From positions 1 through 64,000 of the forward strand of contig NZ_JAGGPB010000033.1 of NCBI RefSeq assembly GCF_018614055.1: a stretch of DNA of 64,000 bases, given 5' to 3'. The notes under the pieces are model-generated. The model had not been told where the DNA came from, searched no databases, and worked only from the letters and a program-made list of their open reading frames with translations. The translations under genes were made by a program, and so were the position numbers. This DNA is from Streptomyces sp. ISL-98 (GTDB taxonomy: Bacteria; Actinomycetota; Actinomycetes; Streptomycetales; Streptomycetaceae). Below are positions 19,285-29,135 of this stretch, in pieces; position 1 is the stretch's first letter; every line of letters starts with the position of its first letter.

Positions 19285-20412
19285 TCAGCCGCCGATGTCG
19301 ATGTCCTCTAGCAGGTCCCGTGTGATGTCTTCGATGCCGTCTTCGATGGCCGTGATGGCCGCCTGGCAGATGAGCTGGGACAGCAGCTTGAGATAGCCGC
19401 CGGTGCGGCTGTGCAGGTACTCGTACTCCCCGACCAGCGCATGGGGAGAGAGCCGGTGCAAGCAGAGGTCCTCTTCGAAGCCGCGCAGAACGCTCGGCCA
19501 GGTCTCCTGGTCGCCGCTGTACAGCGGGATGGGGTCGAGCCAGGTCACCGGCAGCCGGCTGGGATCCGCCTGGGGGAGCACCTTGTGTTCCGTGCCGCCT
19601 GGGCCGTCGATGATCGGGACCCGCAGGCTCAGGCCCTGCTGTGCCTCGCTGAGACGGTCCGTCTTTACACGGGCCGCCCGCAGGATCTCGCGGGCACCGG
19701 TACCGCAGAAGATGGTCGTGATGCCGAGCTGTTCGCGCAGGAGGTCGAAGTAGTGCAGCACCGGGGCAAGTTGGTCCGGGTGGACCCGCTGCATGCCGTC
19801 CACGAGCAGCAGCTGGGTCCAGCGCCGCCCCAGGACATGGCGCACAGGCTGGGAGAGATCGGGCGTGCGCCTGGGCTGGCGCACCTCGTCCTCGGTCACC
19901 GGCGCCGGGGTCAGGCCCAGGAACTCGGCGATCTCCCACACCCAGTTCACGAGGTTGTCCGCATCCTGCGGGGCCGTGATGTGCACGACGGGGATCCGGT
20001 CGTGGTGCACTTCCTCGACGGACTTCTGGAGTGCCCGGCCGATGGCCCGCAGCAGGAAGGTCTTGCCGGTGCCGGGCGGCCCGTCGATCACCCGGTCCAT
20101 CAACCCCTCGCGCCGGTTGCGGTTGACCAGCAGCAGCCGGTGCGCCTTCAACAGCGCCGCATCGAATGGGGGATTGGGAACCAGCCGCAGATGTCCGTGG
20201 TAGCGCAGGCGGGGATCGTCGGAGGTGACAGGCGTGCCGGGCGGGGCGGAGTCCGCGAGGTCGGGGCGCCGGATCATCTCGTGGACGTAGGCGTCCCAGC
20301 CCTGAAGGGTGAAGATCCAGCGCGGCGCCATCGGTGCGGCCCGCGCCTGGTCCAGGATCTGTCGTTCCTGCTGGGCGCGTGCGGTGGCGCGTGCGGCGGT
20401 GGAGGTTGCCAC
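19285..20412 (-). CDS. tnsC: TnsC/TniB-like AAA+ ATPase of a Tn7-like element
   Basis: The product is 375 residues. Walker A DGPPGTGKT lies at 110-118 and Walker B LLLVDG at 201-206, within an AAA+ core typical of TnsC/TniB regulators that link target selection to the transposase. It ends GIEDITRDLLEDIDIGG; a second, diverged copy of exactly this C-terminus exists at 37715-37831. The gene follows tnsB by 75 bases on the same strand. Motifs and position after a DDE transposase make the assignment secure. Confidence 0.88.
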   Translation of the reverse strand: MATSTAARATARAQQERQILDQARAAPMAPRWIFTLQGWDAYVHEMIRRPDLADSAPPGTPVTSDDPRLRYHGHLRLVPNPPFDAALLKAHRLLLVNRNRREGLMDRVIDGPPGTGKTFLLRAIGRALQKSVEEVHHDRIPVVHITAPQDADNLVNWVWEIAEFLGLTPAPVTEDEVRQPRRTPDLSQPVRHVLGRRWTQLLLVDGMQRVHPDQLAPVLHYFDLLREQLGITTIFCGTGAREILRAARVKTDRLSEAQQGLSLRVPIIDGPGGTEHKVLPQADPSRLPVTWLDPIPLYSGDQETWPSVLRGFEEDLCLHRLSPHALVGEYEYLHSRTGGYLKLLSQLICQAAITAIEDGIEDITRDLLEDIDIGG

Positions 20413-20487
20413 AGTGTCCTCCTCGGGGACGGGGCGGGGCAGTGGTGCCCACCGGGCACGGCCGGTGGGCCGGTGGGCGGTGTCCGC

Positions 20488-22632
20488 TCAGGGGGAATTT
20501 GTGCTGTCTGCTGCCGGTGGCCGGTCGCTCTCCCGCCCGGCGACGGGCAGAGACGGATAGGCGGCGACCGCCTCGATGTCGATGGACACTCCCGCATACG
20601 GGTTCACCACCGGCTCGGGCTCTGCGGCCACTTCCAGCCCCTGGAACGGGATTTTGGGAGCGGACTTCTGCGCCTTTCCGGGGCCTTGGCGCAGTGAGCG
20701 GCGTAGAGCCCGCAACGCCTTGACGATCGCCAGCTGGTCGTCCTTGCGGCCCCCGTCGTCCACGACCATCGCGGTGGCCCGCTCCCACAGATCCTGCGTC
20801 CACCGGTCGTCGAGCAGACCCCGGTGGATGAACTCCACCTCAACCCATTCCTGCGAGTACACGTGGTCGAAGAGGTAGGCCACTTCGGGGTGGTAGGGGT
20901 TGTAGCGGGCTTCGAACCGGTCGTTGTGCTCGGTGATCCCGGAACGCTGTTCGATCAGCAGCCGCATCCGCCAGTCCGCACCCTGGTAGGTGCGGTTCTC
21001 GATGGTGATGCCCTTGTCGCTGATCTCCACCCAGGCGGGGACCAGCAGCTTGCGTGCTTCCTCGGCGGTGATCGGCCGCGGCCGGTAGCCCGTCATGGGC
21101 ATCAGCTGCGCGTACATCTCGTTCGGCGACAGAATCAGGCCCGGGGTGAACGGGCTGCGCAGTCCCTTGTGCGGCGTCTGCTGGTAGTCGAGGGCGATCC
21201 ACTGCTCGGCCAGGTCCTGCAGCGTGTTGATGGGATACAGGGGCCCCTTGTCGATCCCCAGCCCCCGGTGGGCGAAGCCGGTGCCGGTCCAGCCCGCCAC
21301 GTGCTGGCTGAACCGGCTGCCCAGGGTGCGGAAGAACCGCTCTTTGAGCGGCTTGTCGGTCGGGGTGTTCTTGCGCGCGTACTGGATGGTGATGCCGAGC
21401 ATGTCGCACACATACTTGAAATGATCACTCAAGTAGGGGCTGCCCTGGTCGATGATCACCGTGCGCGGATGAATGACCGGACGCGCCGCAACCGCGCGCG
21501 CGAACCGCTCATCCGCCTCCCGAAGGTCCTCAAACGGCAGCGCGGAGTTGGCGGCCAGCGCCAGCGGATCCCAGTGCGGACGCCAGGCAAGCGGGGCAAA
21601 GCACTGCGCCAGTAGCAGCACCAGGTCGAATGCCCGGGTCGCCCGGCCGCCGATCCGCTTGCCCGGCGAGCCCTCCCCGGTGACCACCGGCACGACCATG
21701 ACAGCGCAGTTGGAGCGCGACGCGACATCGATCGCCGAGGTCAACTCGGCCGAGACGACCTGGGCGTCGTCCCCGAGCGCCTTCACCTTCAGCGGAGAGG
21801 TGTCGATCTGCACCACCTCACCCGGCCGCAGCGCATGGGAAGGCCGGTAGGGAGGAAGCGGTTTGCTCGCCCGCTGCGCACGCCGCCGCGTGGGGGCGGC
21901 CAGATACTCAGCCAGCCCGGTGTCCTCCATCCGCCGGTAGAACGTGGCCCGCTTCAGCAGCAACCGCTGCGCCTCCTGCGGATCCTCCAACTCCGCCTTG
22001 AAGCGTTCCTGGACGACATCCAGCACCTCCTCCCAGATGGTCTGGATGTCTACCCCTGACCCGCGGCTGTGGGCCATCACCACGTCCCGCATGATCTCGA
22101 TGACCCGCGGGTCCGTGCGATGCCCGCTCTCGCGGGAGCGCCGCTCGATCAGAACCAACGGATTCTCGCCCGCCCGTTTCCACTTCAGCCGCATCGACTC
22201 CAGCGTCTTCGCACTGATCTCAATCCCCGCAGCCGCCAACTCCCGTGACTTGCACGCATAACGCTCAGCCAGCGTCGTCACTCCCGGCTCGTACCCCGGC
22301 CGGGCCTCGCTGCTGCCCGGCAACACGCCGGTGTCGAGCTCCTTCATATGCCGATGCCACCGCGCGGCCTGCTTGCGCTGGGCTTTGGACGGCGGATCAT
22401 CCACTGCGGGCATCGGAGCCGGCGCAACGGGGGAGTTGTCACCATCCAGCACAGCGAAGCCCGGCGCGGAGACCATCGCCGCGTACAGCACCTCCACCGG
22501 CGTGGACGTCTCCTCGGCCAGGAGCACAGCAGCCGGACCGTGGAACGCCACCACCTGGTGGGCCACGCCCTGCCACATCACTCGGTCGCCCAGGCGCACC
22601 TGCCCCGGTGTGAACACGCCCGGCCCGCTCAT
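20488..22632 (-). CDS. tnsB: TnsB-like DDE transposase
   Basis: ATG 22632 overlaps the tnsA stop (ATGA), which fixes the start and gives 714 residues. N-terminal HTH-type DNA-binding regions (about 110-260) precede an RNase H-like catalytic core with D277 (VVQIDTSPL), D395 (VIIDQGSPY) and E431 (DKPLKERFF), then a Mu-type beta-barrel region. TnsB binds the transposon ends and joins the 3' strands to target DNA. The C-terminal 60 residues are Pro/Ala-rich and may contact TnsC. It is complete and unbroken. Confidence 0.92.
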   Translation of the reverse strand: MSGPGVFTPGQVRLGDRVMWQGVAHQVVAFHGPAAVLLAEETSTPVEVLYAAMVSAPGFAVLDGDNSPVAPAPMPAVDDPPSKAQRKQAARWHRHMKELDTGVLPGSSEARPGYEPGVTTLAERYACKSRELAAAGIEISAKTLESMRLKWKRAGENPLVLIERRSRESGHRTDPRVIEIMRDVVMAHSRGSGVDIQTIWEEVLDVVQERFKAELEDPQEAQRLLLKRATFYRRMEDTGLAEYLAAPTRRRAQRASKPLPPYRPSHALRPGEVVQIDTSPLKVKALGDDAQVVSAELTSAIDVASRSNCAVMVVPVVTGEGSPGKRIGGRATRAFDLVLLLAQCFAPLAWRPHWDPLALAANSALPFEDLREADERFARAVAARPVIHPRTVIIDQGSPYLSDHFKYVCDMLGITIQYARKNTPTDKPLKERFFRTLGSRFSQHVAGWTGTGFAHRGLGIDKGPLYPINTLQDLAEQWIALDYQQTPHKGLRSPFTPGLILSPNEMYAQLMPMTGYRPRPITAEEARKLLVPAWVEISDKGITIENRTYQGADWRMRLLIEQRSGITEHNDRFEARYNPYHPEVAYLFDHVYSQEWVEVEFIHRGLLDDRWTQDLWERATAMVVDDGGRKDDQLAIVKALRALRRSLRQGPGKAQKSAPKIPFQGLEVAAEPEPVVNPYAGVSIDIEAVAAYPSLPVAGRESDRPPAADSTNSP

Positions 22633-23348
22633 GCCGCTCCACCAGCAAGCCACGCCGTCGCACGGGGCATCAGGGGACGCTCCCAGTGGATGTCCAGACG
22701 GCGCTGCCACACCAACCGGTACACCAGATCAAGCGCCGCCGCATACGGCACGCCACTGGCCCGCGCCCCCTCACCGATGGGGCATTCCCGGCGAAAGGCC
22801 TCCTCGACCGCCTCCCGCTCCGCGGCCGCCACCGGCACCGGCACCGGCTGGCGGTAGTCGGCCGCCCACTCCAGATTGGCCAGGCGTACCCCCTCCGGCA
22901 CCCGCCGCACCGACACCTGCCAGCCGGCCGCCGCCGCGACCTGATGCGCAACCTCCAGATCCTCCCGCCACTGGGGGCCGTCCTTCTCAGGCTCCACAAG
23001 CACGACCTCACGCGCCCCGGTGACTGTGCGCACCACGAAATCCGGGCGCCAGCGCCGCTTGCCCCGCGCGCCCTGCCAGTGCAGCTCCACCGGCTCCCCG
23101 CCAATCCAGGCGATCTCCGGATCGAAGTCCAGCTCCAGCGCCACCCGACGGCGCCGCAGCGAACCGCACACCACATGCCCACCGGTCGTGGCGCACCACC
23201 AGTCGGACAGCTTCCCGGGACGACCGTGAAAGGCCACCGGCTCGCTCGGCGGACGCCGCTCCTCCAGCGCTACCCCCACCAGAGCAGCGGGTGCCGCCGA
23301 CACCAACTGCTCACACTCATCCAGATAGCACACCCGCACTTCACGCAT
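22629..23348 (-). CDS. tnsA: TnsA-like endonuclease
   Basis: The product is 239 residues. The central region has the TnsA PD-(D/E)XK arrangement: LELDFDPEIAWIGGEP (70-85), RWRPDFVV (99-106, D103) and VVLVEPEK (115-122). TnsA cuts the 5' strands so that, with TnsB, the element moves by cut-and-paste rather than by cointegrate formation. The C-terminal half resembles a TnsC-interacting winged-helix region. It overlaps tnsB by four bases. Confidence 0.82.
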   Translation of the reverse strand: MREVRVCYLDECEQLVSAAPAALVGVALEERRPPSEPVAFHGRPGKLSDWWCATTGGHVVCGSLRRRRVALELDFDPEIAWIGGEPVELHWQGARGKRRWRPDFVVRTVTGAREVVLVEPEKDGPQWREDLEVAHQVAAAAGWQVSVRRVPEGVRLANLEWAADYRQPVPVPVAAAEREAVEEAFRRECPIGEGARASGVPYAAALDLVYRLVWQRRLDIHWERPLMPRATAWLAGGAA

Positions 23349-23749
23349 AGCAACCCTCCCCGCTCATCCCAGGGTGACCGCTGCCCGACAGCGCACAGCG
23401 AGCCAGCAGCGAGAGTTCCTCCGTTCGAGGGCATGCTCTTGACAGATCCGCGACGATGGTGCCGTATCCCAGGAGCGGGTTTCTGCCGCCGGGCGATCCC
23501 CGGCGGGCGGGGAGAAAAGCCGTCCACCCCGCAGAGCGCATGCCGTCCAGCAGCCGGCCAGTCAACTGCGCGGGACGGTTCCATCTGGCAGCGTGCGTCG
23601 AGTAGGGGACTGCTGAACTCGGCCACCAGGCTTGCTCCGATCGAATGCTGCCTGCGCGACGGTCTGTGCGCACGGCGGCGGGGGAGAGTTCTGTCTGATG
23701 CCGCGACGCCCCCGGCCGCACTGCCCTTCGCGGGCATCCCCTTGAGGAC
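23349..23749 (-). other. Gap between tniQ and tnsA
   Basis: About 400 bases lie between the tniQ stop and the tnsA start on the minus strand. No frame is convincingly coding. The gap is long for a module whose other genes overlap or nearly touch, so it may hold a separate tnsABC promoter. Confidence 0.4.
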
Positions 23750-24766
23750 TCATGCGCCAGGCATGCACGAGCGCTGTTGCAGGGAGCCCACACGAGCCGC
23801 GATCCGGTTGTGCCGCTCCGCCAGCACGAGCTGCCGCCGCCCTGCCGTGGCGGCTCCCGCACCCGTCGCAGCAGGACGGCTGTGGCGCTCCAGCCACTGC
23901 AACAGGGCGTCCTTGCCCGCGGCGAAGTCGACACCCCACACGTCCGCTTGACACTGCACCCGAACCAGCCACCTGCCCCGGTCCTGCGGCATGCGCAGCC
24001 CCGCCTGCTCGAATCGCAGCATCAACCAGGCCAGCTTGACCGCCTCGGGAAAGACGACCAGTGGTACAGCACGCGCCGAACGGGCCTCCAGCCCTGCCGT
24101 CCAGGCACGCTGCACCCACACCAGCGTGTCGGGCGCATACGTCCACCACTGGTACATGACCTGACAGGCATCGGCGAACAACTCCTCGCCGGCCGACTTG
24201 AACTTGCCCTGCAGACGCAGCCTGTCCCGGTGCGCTGCAACGCACTCCGCAAGCGAGGCCACAGACACGGCCTCCGGATCGGTGCTGCGCGAGTCATCCA
24301 TCCACCGCAGATGCCGGCCGCACACCTGCCAGCTGTCCGCCGACATCAACCACACCCGCTCACTGACCTGCCGCTGGTGTCCGCACGACGCGCACCACGG
24401 CACCAGATGCCCGCCCTCCGCTTCCCACGGCCACTGCCACACCGCTGGCCCTGTACCGGGCAGCAGCAGGTCATCCGCCAGTGACGGCAACGCCCACTGA
24501 AGCAGCCCCACATCCAGGCCCGACAGCACCGACAGATAGTTCCGGCCCGCCGCGTTCACCTTCATCTCGGTGTACTGCGGATACTTCTCCACCTGGTCCG
24601 GATCCTGGGACGCCTCACCCTGCCCGACACGGTCGAGGAACGAGGCCAGGTTCAGACCGTTGGCCCGCCCCAGCCGCCGCACGAACGATCCGGTCGACTC
24701 CCCGCCCACCGGCCGCACCTGCACCGGCAGCGGACGGCTCGGCCCCAGCAACCCCGTCAAGTCCAT
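23750..24766 (-). CDS. tniQ: TniQ/TnsD-family target selector
   Basis: ATG 24766 is preceded by GGGGAGGA and gives 338 residues. The N-terminus has the TniQ signature RPVGGESTGSFVRRLGRANG (18-37). A zinc site of Cys125 and Cys128 (CASCGH) with Cys149 and His152 (CGRH) follows, as in TniQ and TnsD. The C-terminal half is helical and of unknown target specificity. These proteins recruit TnsC to the target site. The gene is first in the order tniQ-tnsA-tnsB-tnsC and is divergent from the helicase gene at 24940. Confidence 0.85.
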   Translation of the reverse strand: MDLTGLLGPSRPLPVQVRPVGGESTGSFVRRLGRANGLNLASFLDRVGQGEASQDPDQVEKYPQYTEMKVNAAGRNYLSVLSGLDVGLLQWALPSLADDLLLPGTGPAVWQWPWEAEGGHLVPWCASCGHQRQVSERVWLMSADSWQVCGRHLRWMDDSRSTDPEAVSVASLAECVAAHRDRLRLQGKFKSAGEELFADACQVMYQWWTYAPDTLVWVQRAWTAGLEARSARAVPLVVFPEAVKLAWLMLRFEQAGLRMPQDRGRWLVRVQCQADVWGVDFAAGKDALLQWLERHSRPAATGAGAATAGRRQLVLAERHNRIAARVGSLQQRSCMPGA

Positions 24767-24939
24767 GGGACTTCCTCCCCGCCACAGCACGCCCCACCAG
24801 GACACTCGGCCCGCTTCACGCAGGCCGTCAAGACCCGACAACACCTTCGAGTGAACCTGCCCCGCCCCGGCCCCGGCACCTCGAAAACCTCCTCACCCTC
24901 GGGGCGAGGACTGCCATGACACCCGGGGGAGGACAACGC

Positions 24940-27246
24940 GTGGCAACCCTGACCCTCAACGGACTCAAGACACCGCTGCGCGGTCACCAGGACATGGCCG
25001 TGGACGCCATCGTCACCGGCTTCGCCGAAGGCGCCACCCGCGTCACCAGCACCATGGCCACCGGAACCGGCAAGACCCACGTAGGTCTCCACGCCGTACA
25101 AGAGACCGCGCCCCATGGCCGGGCTCTCGTCCTGGTCCCCTCGCAGGCCCTGCTGGAACAGACCGCGGCGCTCTGGCACAGGGAGGGACGCCCCGGCCGT
25201 TACCTGGGCGTCTGCTCGCCCGACGAGGCCCTCAGCCGTTCCCTGGCCAAGACGATGACGGTGCTCAACACGCCCGAGAGCCTCGCTCAGGTCGCCGCAG
25301 ACGTCGACGGCCCTCTCAACGTGTTCTGCACCTACCAGTCGCTGTACAAAGTTGTCCAGGCACACGCCGATTACCACCTGCCGGACTGGGACGTCGTCGT
25401 CGCCGACGAGGCTCACCACACCGCAGGCCGCCTCGACAAAGCCTGGGGCGCCGTCCACGACAACGACGCGCTGCCCGCCCGCCATCGCCTCTACATGACC
25501 GCCACATTCCGCAAGTTCGACCGCCAAAGGGCTCCGAACGGCGGGTGCGATGTCGAAATCGCCTCCATGGACGACCAGAGCCTGTACGGGCCCGTCGTCT
25601 ACCGCCTCTCCATGGCCGAAGCCATCCAGCAAGGCCTGCTTGCCGACTACCGCATCGCCGTCATCACGATCACCGACAAAGAGCTACGCCGCAGCCTGTG
25701 CGGCGGCGTCAACAGCTACACCGCCGAAGCACTGCGGGCCGCCGCCGCCCAGATCGCTCTCCTGGTGGCCCAGCAGCGCTATGACCTCAGGCGCACCCTG
25801 ACCTTCCACCCCTGCATCGCGGCCGCCGAAGCCTGCGCCGAAACACTGCCGCAGACCGCCGCCCGCATGCCCGGCTATGACCCGTCGCGGCTCCAGGTCA
25901 ACACCGTCAACTCCAAACAGAACTCCTTCGTCCGCTACCAGAACTACTCCGCCTTTCGCAACGCCCGGCTCTCCACCCACCCAGCCGACACCCAGCCGCG
26001 CCGGGCAGTCCTGACCAACTGCCGCTGCTGCGCCGAAGGCATCGACATCCCCGCCATCGACTCCCTGCTGTTCGCCCACCCCAAGACCAGCACCATCGAC
26101 ATCGTCCAGGCCGTCGGCCGCACCCTGCGCCAGACCCCCGGCGACGGCAAGATCTCCACCATCATCATCCCCGTCTACACCGCACCGGGAGAGGACATCG
26201 GGCACGCCACCCGGCGCACCCGATTCCACCTGATCTATCAAGTCCTCATCGAACTCAGCGTCTATGACGAGCACGTCTTCCAGCGCGTCGAATACCTCAA
26301 CGGGGACGGCGAACCCACCGAGCCCGAACTCGCAGCCCACCCCATCCGCGTCGACGAGATCCTCGCCGTCCTGGGCCTCAACCACGTCGATGCCCCCAAC
26401 CAGGTCTGGGAGATGGGCTTCGAACAGGCCCAGCGCCACCACACCGAACACGGCAACCTCGACGTCGCCAGCCGACACATGACCTCCGACCGCTTCTACC
26501 TGGGCTGGTGGATCGGCCAGCAGCGCTCCCTACGCGCCAACCGCATGCTCCTGCCCGACCGCATCAAACGCCTGACCGCACTCGGCATGACCTGGCAGCA
26601 CCCGCCCCGCAGCATCGAATACAAACTCGACATCGCCCGCGACTACACCGCCCAGCACGGCCACCTCGCGCCCCGCACCAACGAACACCACGCAGGCATT
26701 CCCCTGGGCCGGTGGGTCGCCGACCGGCGCCGAGAAGCCCACCAACGCACTCTCCCGTACTGCTACCACCAGGCCCTCAACGACATTTACCCCTGGTGGG
26801 CCGCCAGATGGAAAGAAGAGTGGAAACGCACCTACGCGAAGGCCCTCAAGGCCGCCCGACGCGGCGACCTCACCCTTCCCGACCTCAGCCCCGACAGCGA
26901 CGACCGCCCCCTCACCCGCTGGCTCGACGACCAGATCGACCGTCTGGGCACCCTCACCGAAACCCAGCACAACCTGCTCGGCGCCCTCCCCTTCGACCAC
27001 CCCCTGGCCCTCCTACTGCGCCGGCCCCGAGGCGCATCCGCCTGGGCCTTCGCCCGCGGCCTCCGCGCCGCCCGCACCTTCTGGCGCTACCACCAGCACC
27101 TCAACGTCCCCCGCAACTACTCGTGCACCGTCGACTGCTACCCCCTCGACCTGGGCCGCTGGATCAGAGAACGGCGCCACGCCCCCGCCCAGCTCACCCG
27201 CGAACAACTGGACGCTCTGCAAGCCCTCGACATGCGATGGACCTGA
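24940..27246 (+). CDS. DEAD/DEAH helicase with helicase-associated repeats
   Basis: GTG 24940 is chosen for the strong GGGGGAGGA site six bases away; ATG 24916 is an alternative. The 768 residues contain Walker A ATGTGKT (40-46), DEAH (156-159), a TAT motif near 188 and motif VI QAVGRTLRQ (390-398), so both RecA domains are complete. From about residue 490, helicase-associated repeats follow with the spaced W...LG-W pattern. Superfamily 2 helicases of this kind are abundant on Streptomyces chromosome arms and linear plasmids. It is divergent from tniQ by 170 bases and may be cargo of the Tn7-like element. The substrate is unknown. Confidence 0.85.
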   Translation: MATLTLNGLKTPLRGHQDMAVDAIVTGFAEGATRVTSTMATGTGKTHVGLHAVQETAPHGRALVLVPSQALLEQTAALWHREGRPGRYLGVCSPDEALSRSLAKTMTVLNTPESLAQVAADVDGPLNVFCTYQSLYKVVQAHADYHLPDWDVVVADEAHHTAGRLDKAWGAVHDNDALPARHRLYMTATFRKFDRQRAPNGGCDVEIASMDDQSLYGPVVYRLSMAEAIQQGLLADYRIAVITITDKELRRSLCGGVNSYTAEALRAAAAQIALLVAQQRYDLRRTLTFHPCIAAAEACAETLPQTAARMPGYDPSRLQVNTVNSKQNSFVRYQNYSAFRNARLSTHPADTQPRRAVLTNCRCCAEGIDIPAIDSLLFAHPKTSTIDIVQAVGRTLRQTPGDGKISTIIIPVYTAPGEDIGHATRRTRFHLIYQVLIELSVYDEHVFQRVEYLNGDGEPTEPELAAHPIRVDEILAVLGLNHVDAPNQVWEMGFEQAQRHHTEHGNLDVASRHMTSDRFYLGWWIGQQRSLRANRMLLPDRIKRLTALGMTWQHPPRSIEYKLDIARDYTAQHGHLAPRTNEHHAGIPLGRWVADRRREAHQRTLPYCYHQALNDIYPWWAARWKEEWKRTYAKALKAARRGDLTLPDLSPDSDDRPLTRWLDDQIDRLGTLTETQHNLLGALPFDHPLALLLRRPRGASAWAFARGLRAARTFWRYHQHLNVPRNYSCTVDCYPLDLGRWIRERRHAPAQLTREQLDALQALDMRWT

Positions 27247-27792
27247 CCGATCCGCCGTCCGCCAGCCCGCCCCCGAGCCCCGGCCCCCCTGGTCAATGAC
27301 GTGCGTGAATCTACGGAGATCGGCCCCGCTGCGAGGAGGGGGCGGCGCCAACGGGCCGATCGGGGGCCGAACCGCCCCTGTGCGTTGGCAGCCTGAGCGG
27401 GATGGCCACGGGCTCAGCGGGGCCTTCACTGGGGCGACCGGCTTGCGTGTCCGCAGCACGACGGGCAGCCGCCCGGCCGCAGTCTTTGCCGGCCTGTACC
27501 GCCGCACTGACCTGCTGCTGAAAGCCCCCGGCGCGGTCCGGCCCGGCACCACCGTCGTCCGGCACCGAGGCGCAGCCCCTCAACGGTTTACTCTCTGCTG
27601 GAGCGACACGTCGGCCACTGCCCCCGCGCGCGTGTCCCCAATGACGGGCGGCGGAGGCGACCGCTGCCCACGATGTCACCGGAATGATGTGAATGCCCCG
27701 GCAGCACGCGGAGTTGCACACCAAGGAGAGCCGAGCGCCATGCGAGGGCTGCACTGCGCGGCGTGACGGAAACGCGGAGAGGAACCACGAAG
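27247..27792 (+). other. Gap between helicase and nuclease-like gene
   Basis: This 546-base interval has several open frames, but none with a consistent codon pattern or ribosome binding site. I see no RNA gene or clear hairpin. It separates the helicase from the next plus-strand gene, so the two need not be cotranscribed. Confidence 0.35.
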
Positions 27793-28968
27793 GTGAATAC
27801 CGTACGGGTCCGGGTGTGGCAGTTCCGGGTGCAGGGGCCGATGGTGGCCGTCACGGAGGTCGGGCAGGGCGTTCTGCCGGTGGGACTGGCTCGGCTCATC
27901 CACATCAACGCGCTCGCCTGCGACCTGAACCGCGTCCTCGACTACCGGACCAAGCAGCTCGAGGTCCGCCTCCTTGCCAGTTATCTCGATGCTCCCGGGA
28001 CGGGCGGTCCGCTCCAGGTCGACCACCGGGCGTTCGTGGCGAGTTCGCGGCACATCCGAGGCTTCGTCACCGAGAGCTCAGGCCTGGGCATGCTGACAGC
28101 GGCGAGTGAGGCGCTGTTCGCCTGGGACAGCACCGCGCATGCGCTGCACAGTTTCGATGCCCTGCCCGGCCGCATGCTGACGGACTACCGGGCCGTCGGC
28201 ATCCGCCCGGACTTGCTGTTTCATCTGCCCGGCGGCCGCATTGCGGGGGAGGCCCGGGGCCGGCACCGCCGCCCTAAGGCACTCCTGCCGAAGGAGCCGC
28301 TCTCCGAGCAGAAGAGCCGGCTGCAGGAACTTGCCCTGTGGTCCGCCTCCCACCACGACCACGCCTATTTCATGAGCTGGGTCTGGATCGGCCGCTCCGG
28401 CGTCGCCGTGGACATCTTCCTTCCCCAGGACGGACGCTGGGACAGCGCGCTGGACCCCCGCTGGCAGAGACATGGCGAAGGGCGTCAGTGGCACTTCCCC
28501 GTGCGGGAGCAGCAGCGCAGACCACCAGCGCGTCCCCCCAGGCAGGAACCAGACGGTGACACGGGGCCGCTGCTCGACAGCCTGCCCGGCATGCACACAC
28601 TGCCCACCACGGGCCCGCTTCAGGCGGTGTCCCGCGCGCAGCCTGCGCCCGACCCGCAGGAGCAGGCCGCACACATGGCGCAGCGGCTGTACGACACTGC
28701 CCCCGAAGCCGATGCGGAACTGGCGGGTATTCCCGTCCGCGGCACCTGGGTGCCCGCCGACGCGCTGGGGTCCGCCCGGCACGAGGTGTTGCTGGCCGTC
28801 CTGGGCGAGCAGCCCCCACGCCAGGTCGGTGTGCGGGAACGCCTGGCGCGGGCCGAAGGCCGCTTCGATGCCTGCCTCGACGGGCGGCTGCTCACCGTCG
28901 TGCGATCTGCCGCTGCGCCGCCACCGCGCTGGCAGGACCTGGAAGAGGTACTGCTGAGCTCTGCGTGA
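27793..28968 (+). CDS. Possible PD-(D/E)XK-type protein, unrecognised family
   Basis: GTG 27793 follows GAGAGGA at nine bases and gives about 391 residues. Residues 150-180 contain GIRPDLLFHLPGGRIAGEAR, an Asp followed after a beta hairpin by a Glu-Ala-Arg motif, which resembles the D...(D/E)xK core of restriction-type nucleases with Arg in place of Lys. A following helix with SEQKSRLQELALWSA fits that fold. The C-terminal third is Pro-rich, then helical. No homologue is recognised with certainty. It lies between a helicase and a convergent 753-residue gene. Confidence 0.5.
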   Translation: MNTVRVRVWQFRVQGPMVAVTEVGQGVLPVGLARLIHINALACDLNRVLDYRTKQLEVRLLASYLDAPGTGGPLQVDHRAFVASSRHIRGFVTESSGLGMLTAASEALFAWDSTAHALHSFDALPGRMLTDYRAVGIRPDLLFHLPGGRIAGEARGRHRRPKALLPKEPLSEQKSRLQELALWSASHHDHAYFMSWVWIGRSGVAVDIFLPQDGRWDSALDPRWQRHGEGRQWHFPVREQQRRPPARPPRQEPDGDTGPLLDSLPGMHTLPTTGPLQAVSRAQPAPDPQEQAAHMAQRLYDTAPEADAELAGIPVRGTWVPADALGSARHEVLLAVLGEQPPRQVGVRERLARAEGRFDACLDGRLLTVVRSAAAPPPRWQDLEEVLLSSA

Positions 28969-29135
28969 GGCACGCCGGCACCCAGTCCTGTCCGGTGACG
29001 GCTGGGCTGGGGGGTCACCTGCCGAAGGAGGAGCCTTTGGTGGGGGAGGCGTGCGGCGGTTGCTGCCCTGTGTGTGCGGGTTGGTGGCGTCACCGGGCGG
29101 CGAGTCGGCAGCCGCTGCCCGCGACGGGGTCTGCG

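Noticed and set aside
20442..20460. GTGGTGCCC-N3-GGGCAC before tnsC as a third operator
   Set aside because: The spacer is three bases and one arm is shorter, so it does not fit the N6 geometry of the two good sites.
18683..20803. Very long minus-strand frame antisense in part to tnsB/tnsC coding
   Set aside because: It is a high-GC shadow of tnsC and tnsB in another frame, rich in Arg, Pro and Gly, without a sensible fold.
24481..24939. Upstream extension of the helicase frame
   Set aside because: It overlaps tniQ on the opposite strand and encodes Pro/Thr-rich residues; the strong ribosome site before GTG 24940 marks the start.
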